The notes beneath the pieces were generated by a model. That model saw only the letters and a list, made by a program, of their open reading frames with translations, was not told the origin of the DNA and searched no databases. A stretch of 64,000 nt of DNA, taken from the NCBI GenBank assembly GCA_022925895.1, contig JAKSYS010000053.1, forward strand, positions 62,001 to 126,000. The letters are read 5' to 3'. Each line of letters starts with the position of its first letter. The stretch's first letter is position 1. Positions 10,322 to 22,327 of this stretch are shown here, one piece after another. Both the position numbers and the translations under genes were made by a program. Source of the stretch: Fragilaria crotonensis (taxonomy: Eukaryota > Bacillariophyta > Fragilariophyceae > Fragilariales > Fragilariaceae).

Positions 10322-10329
10322 GTTGAGGG

Positions 10330-10762
10330 CCATATCGTGCGGCGGCAGACAGCCGGAAAAAAAAGAAAAAGAAAAAGTTTTGTGGTTCAGTTGGGTTGTT
10401 AAATTGCGTTGAGCACGACAACGTAACTCGCAGCACGCAGCTGGAATGTTGGTGGAAAACAGTTGGGTTGCTAACACTCGTTTGAGTAAGACAACGCGAC
10501 ATGCATGTGAAACTATCTCAATTGCCTGTACCTACTAGTACTTGCACGTTGAGATACGTGTTTGTTTAAGATGGTCAAATTTACTGGACCTGCGCTATGA
10601 CTTACGTTGTCATATGCGGTAGGTCCATAACTCAACTAGGGGCATGCCGGCAATATGAACGCGCTTGCACTAATCGGAACACATGGTGCAAGCACCAATG
10701 TTGCTCTGCTTGCTCGGGAATACTAATACACATGCAAACGCTGTGCGAAAGTGTAAATCTGA
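10330..10762. other. Repeat-bearing spacer between hAT-like and DIRS-like elements
   Basis: It holds a direct repeat of about 45 bases starting CAGTTGGGTTG (copies near 10388 and 10465) and two imperfect stem-loops: near 10588-10628 (GGACCT ... AGGTCC) and near 10661-10697 (CTTGCAC ... GTGCAAG). These may belong to the 3' terminal region of the DIRS-like element on the minus strand, but I could not define its end. Confidence 0.4.
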
Positions 10763-13700
10763 TTACACAAAAAAAAAAAAAAAGCTAGTGTCGTTCACCG
10801 CGTCGTTTTGTCGGCGGGAGGTGACAGCCAAATTGCGAAGGTAAGTCATGAATGCATTGCTTTTCCATCGCAACAGATATTTTATCTCCATCTCACTGAA
10901 TCCTTTTGAGTACAAGAGTGTACATGCTCCGACTCGTAATGAATGGCTTGACCATAAACTAAGAGTGGAGCGGTGGGCGACGGGGTCAAGGTTGTACACG
11001 GTTGCGGCTGCGTGTCTGAGTGTCGCATCGATATCGACTGTCGTGATATTATAAACTTCTCCATCCGTACCTCGATAGACACTCAAGGGTTGTGTTGGTG
11101 ACGCATTGGTCAAGCGTTTATGCCGCGCAAGTATGCTCATAAAATGCATGACAAAACAAAGTTGTGGATTGCTGTGGTTTTTTGTGAACAATTTCCACTC
11201 TCCGTTTTGACCATTTTTTTGTTCTTCGAATCGAAGTTTGAGTTTTCCGACTATGAGTGGGTTGGTCAAGGCTTGCGCGAACGTTAGGGGAGCTGAATTG
11301 GTTGTGAAACATAACACGTCGGACAACGTAAAGGCATATGCGTTTTTGAAACGGTTCACGTGAAACTTGTAGACGAGCTTGTGGATGAGCTGTGTCTGCG
11401 CCCATTCGATGCCTCGGCAACCCGCATAAAGGTTACACAATGTCCAATTTGCCATTGCCGCTGATAGACAACAATCATCCTGCTGGGCGCTTGGTAATGT
11501 GGCAATGGCGATATGCATTTCGACAGTGAATGGTTCTCTCCTGTTCGGTACCATTTCCCATCGTTTTTGTTCGGCGAGCACCTTTGCGATAGCAGGTGCC
11601 AACGTTGTGTCTGCCGCTGATACAAACCGTGGGTCAATGGGTCTGAAACGTCCCAAAAACGTTGCGATGTCGTGCAAGTAACTTGCGATTGTACTCGACT
11701 TGATAGCACGGCAGTGCAACGTTGATCCCGTCGCCAGGTGAGTTGCATACATGGCCAGTTGGAAATTTGCCCTTTCTTGTGGCTGGTTCTCGAGAAGCCA
11801 GTCGTCCGTCATCTTCATATGATAACAGAACAAGAGGTAATGGAGTCGGCGGTTTCGAATCGTCCGAGCGACTTTGGGAGAGGCGGGCTTGCTTGCCAGT
11901 GTACGGTGGACAGCCTGGACACCAGGCATGATAAGAGCTCGGGATGGGGCCGGAAAAAGCAGTAAGACTGCAGTCTCGGCTCCTTTTGAAATATCTGTTG
12001 GCATCGGGCAATGTGAGTGATGGAATCGGGGAGGGGTCGCGAGATAAAATCAGCGAGATCGTTATCGGTCCCCGCGATGTGAGTACAGTCAACTGTGAGC
12101 TCGGTTCGCTCAATCATGTCGGCATAGATGCTGACAAAAAGTTGCCCTCTCTCTGATTTTGCAGATGCCTTGTGGGCCCAGTTACACGAAGGGGAGTTGT
12201 CAGACCGAATCAAAAGCTTGTGAAGAGGTCGGATATATTGCCCGTCAACTTGGAATCCGTTTTCGTGCCTCGTTATCGTTGCAGCCAATTGGAGTAAAAC
12301 AACAATAAACTCGAGGACGTTGATATGGACCTGTCCGCTTTCGAATTGCTGGCACGTGCGTTTCGACCACACAATATCAAACCAATAACGGAGCTCATGG
12401 CAGTAAGCTCCGCCACCGATCCCACATGCGTCGCCAAGGCTAGTGAACTGCGCATCTCGAGGGATTACATGCCCAATACTGATGGACCATGGCCTTCGCA
12501 CATCTGCTAAGAGAGATCGCAAGTTTTGGAGTTCGAAATGGATTGGCGCGGGAACTGGGAGGATTGTCTTTGTCTGCCAAATGAGAGCAGCCATATCTCG
12601 GGCAACCAGGGCGTCCAGGCGATGGTGCAAGTGCTGTGGGAGTTGTTGGGACAAGTACTTGCGTTTTGATTGTCGTGAGTAGTATCCCTGGACGTTATAA
12701 TATCGTTCCCGAATGGTTCGACGCAGCGCGTTTTGGAAGCCAAAGAACATTACACGACCCTTCCTATTTGCTCGAGATGCATCGGCAAGTGTCCCGTGCA
12801 ATTCGGCCGCTTCGACGAGGGTGCATGATGTTTTTGTACTCCACTCATCCAATGTTGCCAGGATAGCTGCCCGCTTATCGTTGGGTAGTGCAAAGGTAAG
12901 GTCGCGGGTGTTGAAGTCCCATCCTACGACTCTCCTCGTGTGCCCATGGATGTTTGCGAACTTGTCCCAGGATATTGGGTCTGGGATTTTCCGTCAGGGT
13001 ATCCTAAGATATCATACAATGCTATTACGCTTGCGGCTGCTGCCAAAGGCATAAGTTCCGAAATGTCGCCATACATGTTGTCGTCAACATGGTGATCGTA
13101 TGTTGGCGCCCGACGGTTCCCATCGTTGTCCATAACCCCTTTGTTAATAGAGTCTGGGATTGCAATGGCAAATGCGGCCTTCTCGGCTCGAGTCGCTGGG
13201 GGAGCAAACTTGAAAGTTGGAAGGTACTGTTTTGCTTTTGCGATAACCATTTCCGGCTGGTGGAGCCAATAGTGTTGTGCGAGTTGTTGGCGGGCCCTCG
13301 CAATTGGTTCCCAGTTGGAGGGACTTGTGTTGTCACCGAAGGTGAGTCCTGTGTTCATAACCAACGTGTTATTGGAAATGGAACTGTGCATTGCCACTAA
13401 CTGGGGGTGATATTTTATACGTGGGAATGCACATTGGACGTCATCGTCGCCGGTGTGGCGGTCATGGGTCGGGTAGGTAATGGCAAGGTTCCAATGCCAC
13501 ACACAGAAGTTCAAGAACGATTTGGCAAAGTGGAGTGCTGGCTCGTTCTTTTTGTTTGTCCAATCATTAATGGCCATTGCTCCTGGCCAAGGTCGAAAAC
13601 TGCTATCCGATAATGGCCGTGGCTTTCTCCGGGGGTGGAGTACATCAACAAGGCCTTGCGGTGATAGGTGTGCGTCTAAAGCAAAGTGGATGAGCTGTGG

Positions 13701-16700
13701 GTCCATGATAAGGGTAAGTCCCCTTTTATTTTGCTTCACAATCGTCGAGGCATAAACTTGTTGGTTCTTTTTCACTGACTCATGGTTACCGTATTGCAGG
13801 TATGCTTGAAAATTCTCTTCCGTAGCAGATGCGTTACACAGTGCTGGTGCTCCCAGCAAAAGTATCCTGCTGATGTCCTTATGAATGTCGGAATCAACAA
13901 TCAGCTTGAGTTTCGCGAGGATTGCAGGGACGTTAAGGTGAGCATTGACGTGCGGTCCTCCGATCCATCGCACCATGTTCGCAACGTCTCCGTTAAAATG
14001 GAGCAAGCATGCCGATGTCATTGCCTTCCAATCGGTACGGATGGTTGTGGTGGATTCCCAGTCGTCTTGGAATCCCTGTAAAGGTAGGAAGTTAACATCT
14101 GCATACTTTTTCCGCATCATTTGAAGCTGTCGAACTCGACGAGATGCCTTTTCGAGATACTTTGTGGCACGACATGACAAAAACCCACTTTTTAAAACGG
14201 GCAACAAGACATGGCGAAAACATTTTTGTGCGAAAAAGGATTGGGTTAAAGAGTTCTTACCAAAGGGCTGAGCGAGTTGGATTTGCACATTTGATGGGAG
14301 AACAATCTGTGCGAAATTATCCAGTCGCTTCGACGTGAGCTTGCCTTGTGTCCAAGTGTCGCTCACTTTGGCGAGGTAGCATGGTGCCTCAGCAGAGGAG
14401 CCTGGTGGGTGAGTGCTAGGCGGTAACATCTGTTGTAAGTATTCGGACGTGACCGGTTCTGCATCTTCGCTATCGGTTCTGGTCGAGCCGGCTGGGTATG
14501 GGTTGCGACAAGAAGTTGTTCCCAACGCGGTTTTCTTGTGCCTAATGTTATCTTTGCGGTACTCGACGTTGGCGTAGACTGACACAATACCTTTCGCGAC
14601 AGACGCTCCTCGATGAGGTTTGGGAGTATATGGCGAGTACTTGGTGTTGTTATCGGCATCTGCAATCGAAAGTTAGGAAAGAAAACGGGTACTAAATAAC
14701 TGTCGTTAGTTAAACCTGGCAGATTTAAGCAGGGGGGTTGGTTGTTGCTGTGCGAGGGCCGGAACGGACATTACCTGGTGGGTTGGCCCAGTTGGCGGCA
14801 TCTGCATGCCAAGAGACCAGGGAATGGTTGGACACCCAGTCTTTCAATTTGTCTTTCAAGTCGCGGGGGACTTGGGTCAATTGGTTAGGAAAATGGTAGA
14901 AGGCGCATGTTGGGATAGTGCAACTACGACCTTCGAAAGCGCTTCGACAGCAGAGGATTGTGAATTGGTTTGCTCTTGTCGGGTGCGGGAAAATTGCCCC
15001 CGGGTGAGGTAGCTTCTGTGGCGCTGGGGCAACATGGACAAAGACAGTCTTTCCCGGTAGAGAAGCTGCTGGGGTAGGACTCCCATTCGGGGTTACATGA
15101 TGAGTGGATTGGTTGGATGATCCAAATTGGTGAGTGCCTCCTGTCGTGGCGAATGGACGGTTTCGCGCGGATAACAAAGAGCTTGAGTGGGTGTCCGCTC
15201 CCGCTTCTCGTTTCTTTCGATCTTTCTCATCCTTTGCCGGTTCTGGCAGAAAGAGTTTGTAAACGACCGATGCATCCTTGTACGTTCCGGCCGACGCTGC
15301 CAACACTGTCAACGTGAATCGGCTACGCAATTCATTCGCTTGGTTTTGCGCCATATGAAAATAAGCGGAGAAATTTCATTTCCCATCTTCACTGCTGCCT
15401 TGTAACTCGTCTTTCTTGCTTCAGAGACGAATCCCGCAATGATTGATTGGACGTCTTGTCCAATATTGAACATGACTTCCTTAATATTGCGGTGGCGACC
15501 GGTAAATCCTTTCCCGTCACCTGATCGCAAAATCTGAACATATTGGGCGATTTCTGTCCAAAGTAGAGGCGGATTAGCACGATCAAACTCGATGATCACA
15601 TTCATAAGTCCAAAAAAATTGCCAATCATTTCGTGGATATCGGATATTGATCCCATACATCCCGAGTGGTAAAGTTCGGTCGTTTTCGCGTGGTAACGAC
15701 TTTTGTCTTCCTCGACTTGCTCCTGCTGGGTTAACTGGAGTTCTCCTTGCTGCCTCGTTATGTAAGTTGCCGTCCATGTTCGGGGTGGGGCGAGGTGATG
15801 GATACCAAAATTTGTTTTGATCCCTTCTGGGTTCAGCACCGTATGCTGGTATTCCCATTGGCCTGTTCGGAGTGCAGCGGTAAGTGGCTGGTCGAACATG
15901 CGGGGAAATAAATTACTTGCAGATGCGAAATGGTTGTCTTGCATGCTGAGTTCCGCTGCCATGGTTTCGACGGCTTCGTGCATCGCTTTTGTAGCTTTGG
16001 AGTTCTTGTTGGCCGCTAAGACAGGTAGAAACAAAGGTTGAATCGTTGCATGGACAAACATTTTGGTTTGGGAGCCATCTTCTCCGATAACGTCTCGAAC
16101 GGATCCAAACAAGATCCCGTAGAATCGTTTAGCGTCGTCAGCTTCTGACGCTTTTTCACGTTCCGTTCCGGTGAGCGTCTTGGATGACGAGTCGTTGATG
16201 GCCTTAGCCAACCCTTCGAGCAGAACGTTCATTTCAGATGGTAGAGGGTTCACTGCTCCTGCTGGAGTCGTTGCTGAGTACTGGTTGGAGTTCTGTAGCA
16301 TGAGAGCTGGGACTTGCGCTGGTGCTGCTACATGCGGTGGGTTCGCCACAATCATCTTTGCTCCATACATCAACAATAACTTCTCTTTTTCTTCGAAGAA
16401 GTGTTTCGTGACCGTATGATAAAGTTCGTCTTCTGGGTTGAGGTACGTGACGATTGTTGTGAAGTGAGAAACCAGCTTGCGATTCTCGGAGGTGAACTCG
16501 GCTTTCTCAAGACTTTCGTAGTGGAAAAGGACGTCCCTGGCTTGAATGGAACAGTTATCAAGCTTCCTGATACCATATCTCATTGCTTCATACCAGATGG
16601 CAGTCATACTGGCGACGGGGACTGATGGCATAACTTCTGTCTCAACGATAGACGTAGTGGGGTTGAAGTCGGCGTATTCCTTGGCACCGCTAGGTACCGG

Positions 16701-17258
16701 GAATACCTTGGGGATCGCCACGAAGCATGGTTCTTTGGTAGGGACGTTCAGTTCGATTCCGATACGTTCCGGTCCAGTGACCACTACGAACTCTTGTTCG
16801 TCGCCTGGAGGGGCTTCTTCTTCAAGAGGGTTGGATTCGGACGTTGGGAGCTTGAATACGTTGGCTTCAGCGCGGGTCTCACAGATACTCAGTACATCAC
16901 CCCTGACATCTTTCATACGGATAGTAACTGGACAAGGGATTTCCATGGAGTCGCCCAGGCTCCCGGCGAACACTTCTTCGTCGTTTCGACCTTGAGCAGG
17001 GAAAGGGCAAGACAACACTGCCATCTTTTTGGAAGTATGCAAAATGAATGCAAATTGCTTCACCACTCCCGTATCGCAGAGTGTCGCGAAACGGGTGAGA
17101 GTTGGGCAGCTTTTAGCAAATGTTGCACAGACCCTCTCCGCATGAACCGGGTTGGGCGTAGTAGCATGAGCAAAGCTGGTCATCTTAGCCGAGGCGGCTG
17201 CTTGGAGCGCGAGGTCACGGAATGAAGGTTCCATAGGGGAGGACGTTGGTGCAGGCAT
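10763..17258 (-). mobile_element. DIRS-like tyrosine-recombinase retrotransposon
   Basis: Fossil retroelement of the DIRS order, read on the minus strand. Parts in order: gag-like protein (17258-15309), a smaller protein with a CCCH zinc-finger-like motif (15354-14725), reverse transcriptase (14585-12924; DVQCAF motif, LTFGDN and HHVDDNMYGD in place of the usual YxDD), RNase H-like region (12852-11815; DACGIGGGAY, NVLEF, AGTDNDLADF) and a tyrosine recombinase (12004-10763; HSLRVGACTLL and FMTYLRN). Recombinase in place of a DDE integrase separates it from LTR elements. Overlapping frames are known in this order. It looks nearly whole, with perhaps one to three breaks, which suggests a young copy. 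Terminal repeats were not resolved, so true ends may lie up to a few hundred bases outside these limits. Confidence 0.85.
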
Positions 17259-19373
17259 CGTGACGAGGTTGGTGATTACTGGTTTGATGGCTTATCGATG
17301 AACTCGACGGATTGTGATCCTTTGATAAGATTGGTATCAATTTGGGTGAATCAGCCCCTAGTACATCACGAGCTAAGCTGTACGGCTTAATAAATGTTCG
17401 ATTGAGTAACACTTGTTCGGGAATGGCCGATAAATTCGTTGCCATGAGTGACTGACTGTTTTCGTTTGGGCATCTACTATCAGACACGGTTGATTTCTAT
17501 TTTTAACTGACACATAAATTAAAGGGTAATTAGTTTAGTAGCACAATCGGCATCTTTCAGATGCATGTTGGTTATAATTTTATGCGGGCTATAAATGGTT
17601 ATGGATTTGACGTAGTACTCCTGCACGAGAGTACAGTGATTTTTTTGAGATACGGTCCGGAACGAAAGTGTGACCTAAATTTTGCATGCATTTATGGGTC
17701 GGAATTTTGTATATTGGTTCCGAACTATGACAAAATGGACGTCTTGGCTTTTTATACAGCGAAAACACCATGATAAAGTGATGCCACAGGGTAATTACGA
17801 TTCGGATTTAAAGAGTCTTCGTACATAAACATTACTTAGCAAATGCGAAGCAGTTAGAGGCGGATAGGTGTATCATATCAAATTTGGCAAATATCGGCAT
17901 CGACATCAATCGATTCGAACGATAGCGTATGCATGATTGTATCCCTTTAAAACTGTTATTCAGACATCGCTCCCTTTCCGTACTTCTGGTGGCGCTTGTT
18001 GATAACCTCGCAATAAGTCCCAAATTGATAGAGGAAGATTAAAGCGATGTGTTTATTCATCGATAGTCGGTATTCATAAATGCGCGCGCGCGCTGTTGAC
18101 TTGATGTGGTGGATACTGTAGCGAGCGGATGGCGGGTTCTGTAATTCGTGGTGTTGGACATTCGTTGGGGTAATTACTAGTATCAGATCATGATCATTGA
18201 GGTTGTTACATGATCTGCTCGAATTGTAGCAGTGATCATTTAAAACAGAAAAGTGTGCGCGCGCCATTAACCGTAAGTGATGGGTACAATGGTTTGCGAC
18301 GAAAGGATGCTGGGCCTTTCGAGGTACCAGACATCCAGAAGGTAATCACCAATGATTGGATCGTAAAAGATCTCAATCATTGGGGTCATATGATTTACGT
18401 GTTTCACGATTATCATTGACATAAGAAAGCACGCGTGTCATTGGCCAAAAGTGATGGGCACGATGATTTGCGGAATAAAAATGTTGGACCACTCTTAGTC
18501 TCTAACATCTGGATATCATGGCATTACAGATGACGTTAACGTCGTGACATTGTTGAGAAACTAGCGAAAAAATGCATTGGCAGATATGTCATCACCGATG
18601 CATCCAAATCGATCATTTGCGGAACAAGTGATCGATTTCCATCAGGAAACAAGTTGTTTGCCCTCGACCGCGCGGCGGTCGATTGTCCTGGGGCCGTCAG
18701 TAGATCAACTCCGCAGCGACTACCGGTAGACTGCTGGGGATATGACGTTAAGGAAGTGCACTGGAGGTATGATAGTATAGTAGTGTATACTCGTCTACTG
18801 GTGCATTGGCTTAAAGTCTTATCTGCAACATTCAAACTTCGTTTGCGGGCATATGGGCGAGTCCTCGCGCATACTCGTACTTGTTTCTGGTACTCCCACT
18901 GTACCGGAATACTGGAGTATCTTGTAGAAGTACAGTTCTGTTGAATTCGAGTATGAACATCCTACGCAGTACTCCCCGTACTGGTCTTGCGTACTTTTTA
19001 GTAGCTCGGAGCCCGCGGGGAGGGGCACATTGTTCATCAACGTTTCACCAAACCAAGTTGACACCAGCAAACGCAAATTCTACCAGCACCTGGTACGATT
19101 GCAGAGCATGTTGGCGATGTGCAGCTGTCGAATCCCAATCGAGGTGTGGGACGCAGGACTGAAAGCGGATTATTGAGATTCGAGACTTCAGCGGTTGAGA
19201 TTCGAGAACTCGACGACTGGGCCTTCGAAGACAATTCTGAGAGAAATCGTTCAAAGAAGTCTCACATTTTCAACATAAACGAGAACTCTACTAGTAATTC
19301 CTATTACTCGATACCAGGGAACGCCATACTCTGTGTTCCGAGTAGCAACGAATAGACGACAGCAACCACAACT
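17259..19373. other. Long intergenic stretch with degenerate repeats
   Basis: No gene supported in about 2.1 kb. The first 300 bases may be the 5' end of the DIRS-like element. 18070-18600 carries diverged repeats listed separately. 18760-18990 is GTAC-rich. The final few hundred bases should contain the promoter of the arrestin-fold gene. Confidence 0.4.
18070..18600. repeat. Degenerate tandem repeat, about 177-bp period
   Basis: Three related blocks begin near 18078, 18255 and 18430. The second and third share GCGCG(C/T)G..CATT..CC, AAGTGATGGG(T/C)AC and TTTGCG in the same order; the first is more diverged. The spacing is close to 177 bases. No coding potential is seen. It could be an old satellite fragment or repeats belonging to the neighbouring retroelement. 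Confidence 0.5.
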
Positions 19374-20657
19374 ATGGGTAATGCAAACAACATCTCCCTG
19401 CACATCACGTCTGACTCTGGAAAGCATGCTGGTAAGATCACCAAATGCGTTTTGCCACGACTTTTGAAATCCTGTCCTAACCATTCAAAACAAGTTACCA
19501 CCGCGTCGGTTATGCCTGGTCATACCGTACTAGGTACAGTAATGATCGATGTCAAGAAACGCCACAAAGTCGGGGTCGTTCAGCTTACTGTTCAGGGCAA
19601 AGAAGAAGTCCGCCGCATGAAAACAGATTATTCATCTTCGGATGACCAGCCGAGGAAGATTGTGCGACGGAACGAGAAGGAAATTCTACGTTGGGTGATC
19701 CCACTCGCTGACAAAAATCACCAGTGGGTTGAACAAGGCACGTACCCTTTGAACTTTGAAATTGACCTCCCAGAGCACATACCCGCTTCCGTGAGATTCG
19801 GAAATGATAACGACGGATGGAGCATACAATACAACATCGCCGTATCTGTCTTTGGCTACCAACAAAAAGAATGGCCGCTCCTAGTGAGATCCTTGCCCGC
19901 GCCAAGCATCCAGCCTCCGCTTTTGTTGCAGCCTGTGCAACAAAGGGTCGATACCATGGGGTTTTTCCGGGATGGGCACGTCACTATTGGTGTCAGACTT
20001 GATAGAAAGACAGTGGGCCGAGGACAATTCGTACACGTAACAGTGGCTTGCGTCAACGACACTTCAGTGGACGTACGATCTGTGTCCATCAAGCTGGTCC
20101 AAGTGATCAGTACGACTATCGATTCTGAAAAGGATTACCAGAAGGTAAATCTCGCGGATGTGAAGGTTGCCGAATTTGATGGAATGGTCCTAAGAACTAG
20201 ACCCAAAGAAAGCGTGTATTCGGTGTATGTTCCGACGCAAAGGCTTACAGCTACTAATGTCCAGAGCGCCTCTCAGCGCATCCACGATGCGCTCACAAAC
20301 GGGAGCAGGAACAGGAACACCGTTCAAATTAAGATTCCAACTGTAGGTGATCTGCGATGTGTTAAAGTGCGATTTGCACACGTGTCACTTATCTCGCATG
20401 AATCCTCTATAGACTGCCAGAGATACCTATGCCGGAAAAATAGTGAATGTAAGTCACTATATCGAGATCAAACTTTTAACACCTCTTTTGTCGAGCGAGC
20501 CGTCAGCAGCAATCCCGATCAGGATTCGTGGCTGAACAATAAAGGTGGATGCTACTCATACCATTCTGAGTATTGGTTGTTTAGTAGTCCAGTTACTACT
20601 GTTGGTTTTTCAATTCGATTTCTGAGGTTTTCATTTTCACTGAAGTGCAGTTGGTGA
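19374..20657 (+). CDS. Arrestin-fold (alpha-arrestin-like) protein
   Basis: The frame encodes up to 427 residues. The N-terminal arrestin domain is visible: a strand pattern with PGHTVLGTVMIDV and VGVVQLTVQGKEEV, then GTYPLNFEIDLPEHIPAS and WSIQYNIAVSVFG, characteristic of arrestin-N domains. A C-terminal arrestin-like part follows (VTIGVRLDRKTVGRGQFVHV, NTVQIKIPTVG, CVKVRFAHVSLIS). Alpha-arrestins are adaptors that link membrane cargo to ubiquitin ligases or trafficking. After residue about 355 the sequence stops looking arrestin-like, and a strong donor (GAAT|GTAAGT at 20448-20453) precedes an acceptor-like TTCACTGAAG near 20636-20645. The last 70 residues may therefore be intron, with a different C-terminus ending by 20866. 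ATG at 19374. Confidence 0.75.
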   Translation: MGNANNISLHITSDSGKHAGKITKCVLPRLLKSCPNHSKQVTTASVMPGHTVLGTVMIDVKKRHKVGVVQLTVQGKEEVRRMKTDYSSSDDQPRKIVRRNEKEILRWVIPLADKNHQWVEQGTYPLNFEIDLPEHIPASVRFGNDNDGWSIQYNIAVSVFGYQQKEWPLLVRSLPAPSIQPPLLLQPVQQRVDTMGFFRDGHVTIGVRLDRKTVGRGQFVHVTVACVNDTSVDVRSVSIKLVQVISTTIDSEKDYQKVNLADVKVAEFDGMVLRTRPKESVYSVYVPTQRLTATNVQSASQRIHDALTNGSRNRNTVQIKIPTVGDLRCVKVRFAHVSLISHESSIDCQRYLCRKNSECKSLYRDQTFNTSFVERAVSSNPDQDSWLNNKGGCYSYHSEYWLFSSPVTTVGFSIRFLRFSFSLKCSW

Positions 20658-21013
20658 GAACGGAAGTGTCAACCGCGGATAGCGAAAACTTCCGACACGT
20701 TGACGATGTTCCACTCACCAGGCTCGCTCTTCACGATCATTGCCAAGCCATTGCCTTCGCCTCTACTGTATTAACTTATAATGTCGCTGTATTCTCCGAT
20801 ACAGTTGGGAGTACTCGTTTATGCATAACTCGGTGGAAAGAAGCCAAGTTGTACGACAACACATAGTGGTGTACTCCGAGCATGTGATGAGGGAACTAAC
20901 AAAAAGGCACGCTGTCGGAGCACTACTAGCTAAAAGTTCAGGTAAATGACCGTCGACGCCGAAGTTGATTCTCTACTAGTAGTAGAGAATCTCGTTCATA
21001 GTTCGTACTGTAG

Positions 21014-21041
21014 TAGTTCATAGTTCATAGTTCATAGTTCA
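21014..21041. repeat. 7-bp tandem repeat (AGTTCAT, four copies)
   Basis: Four consecutive AGTTCAT units follow two imperfect ones just upstream. It is a simple short tandem repeat with no coding context. Confidence 0.85.
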
Positions 21042-21163
21042 TCACACCTGCCGGCCTGCCAGTCCTTGATTCCAGTATCGAATCGTGAAGTGCATCACGC
21101 GGAACTCTGGAGAAGCCGCACGACTGAAAAAATACGGCAGGTTGAAGGACGAGCAAGAGAAAA

Positions 21164-21210
21164 CTTAATGTCTATATATTTCGATCTATTTAGAATCTAT
21201 ATCGAAGATA
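21164..21210. repeat. Left arm of a perfect 47-bp inverted repeat
   Basis: Begins CTTAATGTCTATATATTTCG and is the exact reverse complement of 22204-22250. Weaker similarity (AAGAGAAAA versus GGGAGAAAG) continues a few bases outside both arms. The arms enclose about 1 kb without coding potential. They may be the ends of a non-autonomous element or two opposed copies of a short repeat. Confidence 0.9.
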
Positions 21211-22203
21211 TACTTATTGATACATGTACACATTTATGTAGCTTCATTTCGACGTCATCGATACGAACCCCTCAGTGCACTTAAAATCTCATCCCATGTG
21301 TATCCAATATGACTTACTTGGGGTAACTGGGGTCTACGAGGGTCCATTTTGATTGCATGTCGACGGAGCCGCGCCCAAATCGAATTTGAAAGCCACGGAG
21401 TTACGTATGTCTCTACACGCGTACGTAGAAATGGTACTCAAGGTACGGGTATCGTACACATTTCGAAAACTCATCACACAAATACTCCACAATTGTAATT
21501 TGCCACAATGCACCCTCAACTGCAGACAATCTGCATATAATATCTCTGTAGTTCATTAACTAATTTACTTTCCATTCTTTGTCTGTATTGCATGTAGCAA
21601 TTGCAGTCTGTTGTAGTGACTGTGGGAATGAAACTTGTTGTTTTTGATAGATATTCAATGCATTTTTTGACAGGAACCAGACAACAACAATCAACAGGAG
21701 GCTACCGGTATCAACGTACTGTAGGTTTCACAATCGAGTACTGCGCTACTGGACTACCTGAGTACCTGATACTTGCATAGAATCTACGGTGTATTCCGCA
21801 TTTCTGATATACTGTACGTATACTGCTGTACTACAGTACTCCCTAAATCATTGAACGAGGTGTTGTACAACAGTACCGGTAGTACCATAAGCCATTTGCT
21901 GACAGATGACATCGACTCGTAGACTTTGAGTAATAAGCGGTTGTAGGTTTGTCTTAGAAATATTTGAGGGGTCGATTTGGATTTTACCAACCCAGATTAC
22001 AAACGGCGTAGCATACGGGCAACGTACACAAGTATGTTACACATCCGCCATGAATGTCAAACAAAAATTCGGCAACCGGGCCAGCGCCGATCTTGCGAAC
22101 AGCCGAGTTTTTGAGCAGTCTGATTGGTGAAAATCGAAGACGGGATGACGTCCAAGGGGCTGAAGGACAAATGAAGATAAATGTAATCAAAAGTGCATAC
22201 TTT

Positions 22204-22250
22204 TATCTTCGATATAGATTCTAAATAGATCGAAATATATAGACATTAAG
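22204..22250. repeat. Right arm of a perfect 47-bp inverted repeat
   Basis: Exact reverse complement of 21164-21210. It ends 77 bases before the start codon of the next gene, so it lies in that gene's promoter or 5' untranslated region. Confidence 0.9.
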
Positions 22251-22327
22251 CTTTCTCCCAATCGTCTTGCTTTCACTGCTGCGCCACAGGAACTTGTAGC
22301 CAAGTGAAGGAATGTTGTGCAAACATC

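Larger units (their letters stand above)
20658..22327. other. Long intergenic stretch with inverted repeat
   Basis: No gene supported in about 1.7 kb. It contains a palindrome at about 20970-20990 (TTCTCTACTAGTAGTAGAGAA region), four tandem AGTTCAT units at about 21014-21041 and the 47-bp inverted repeat pair listed separately. Confidence 0.4.

Noticed and set aside
18254-18275. GC-alternating tract as a Z-DNA or CRISPR-like spacer
   Set aside because: It is a short GCGCGC run within the degenerate 177-bp repeat; there are no regular identical repeats and no cas-like genes, and the genome is eukaryotic.
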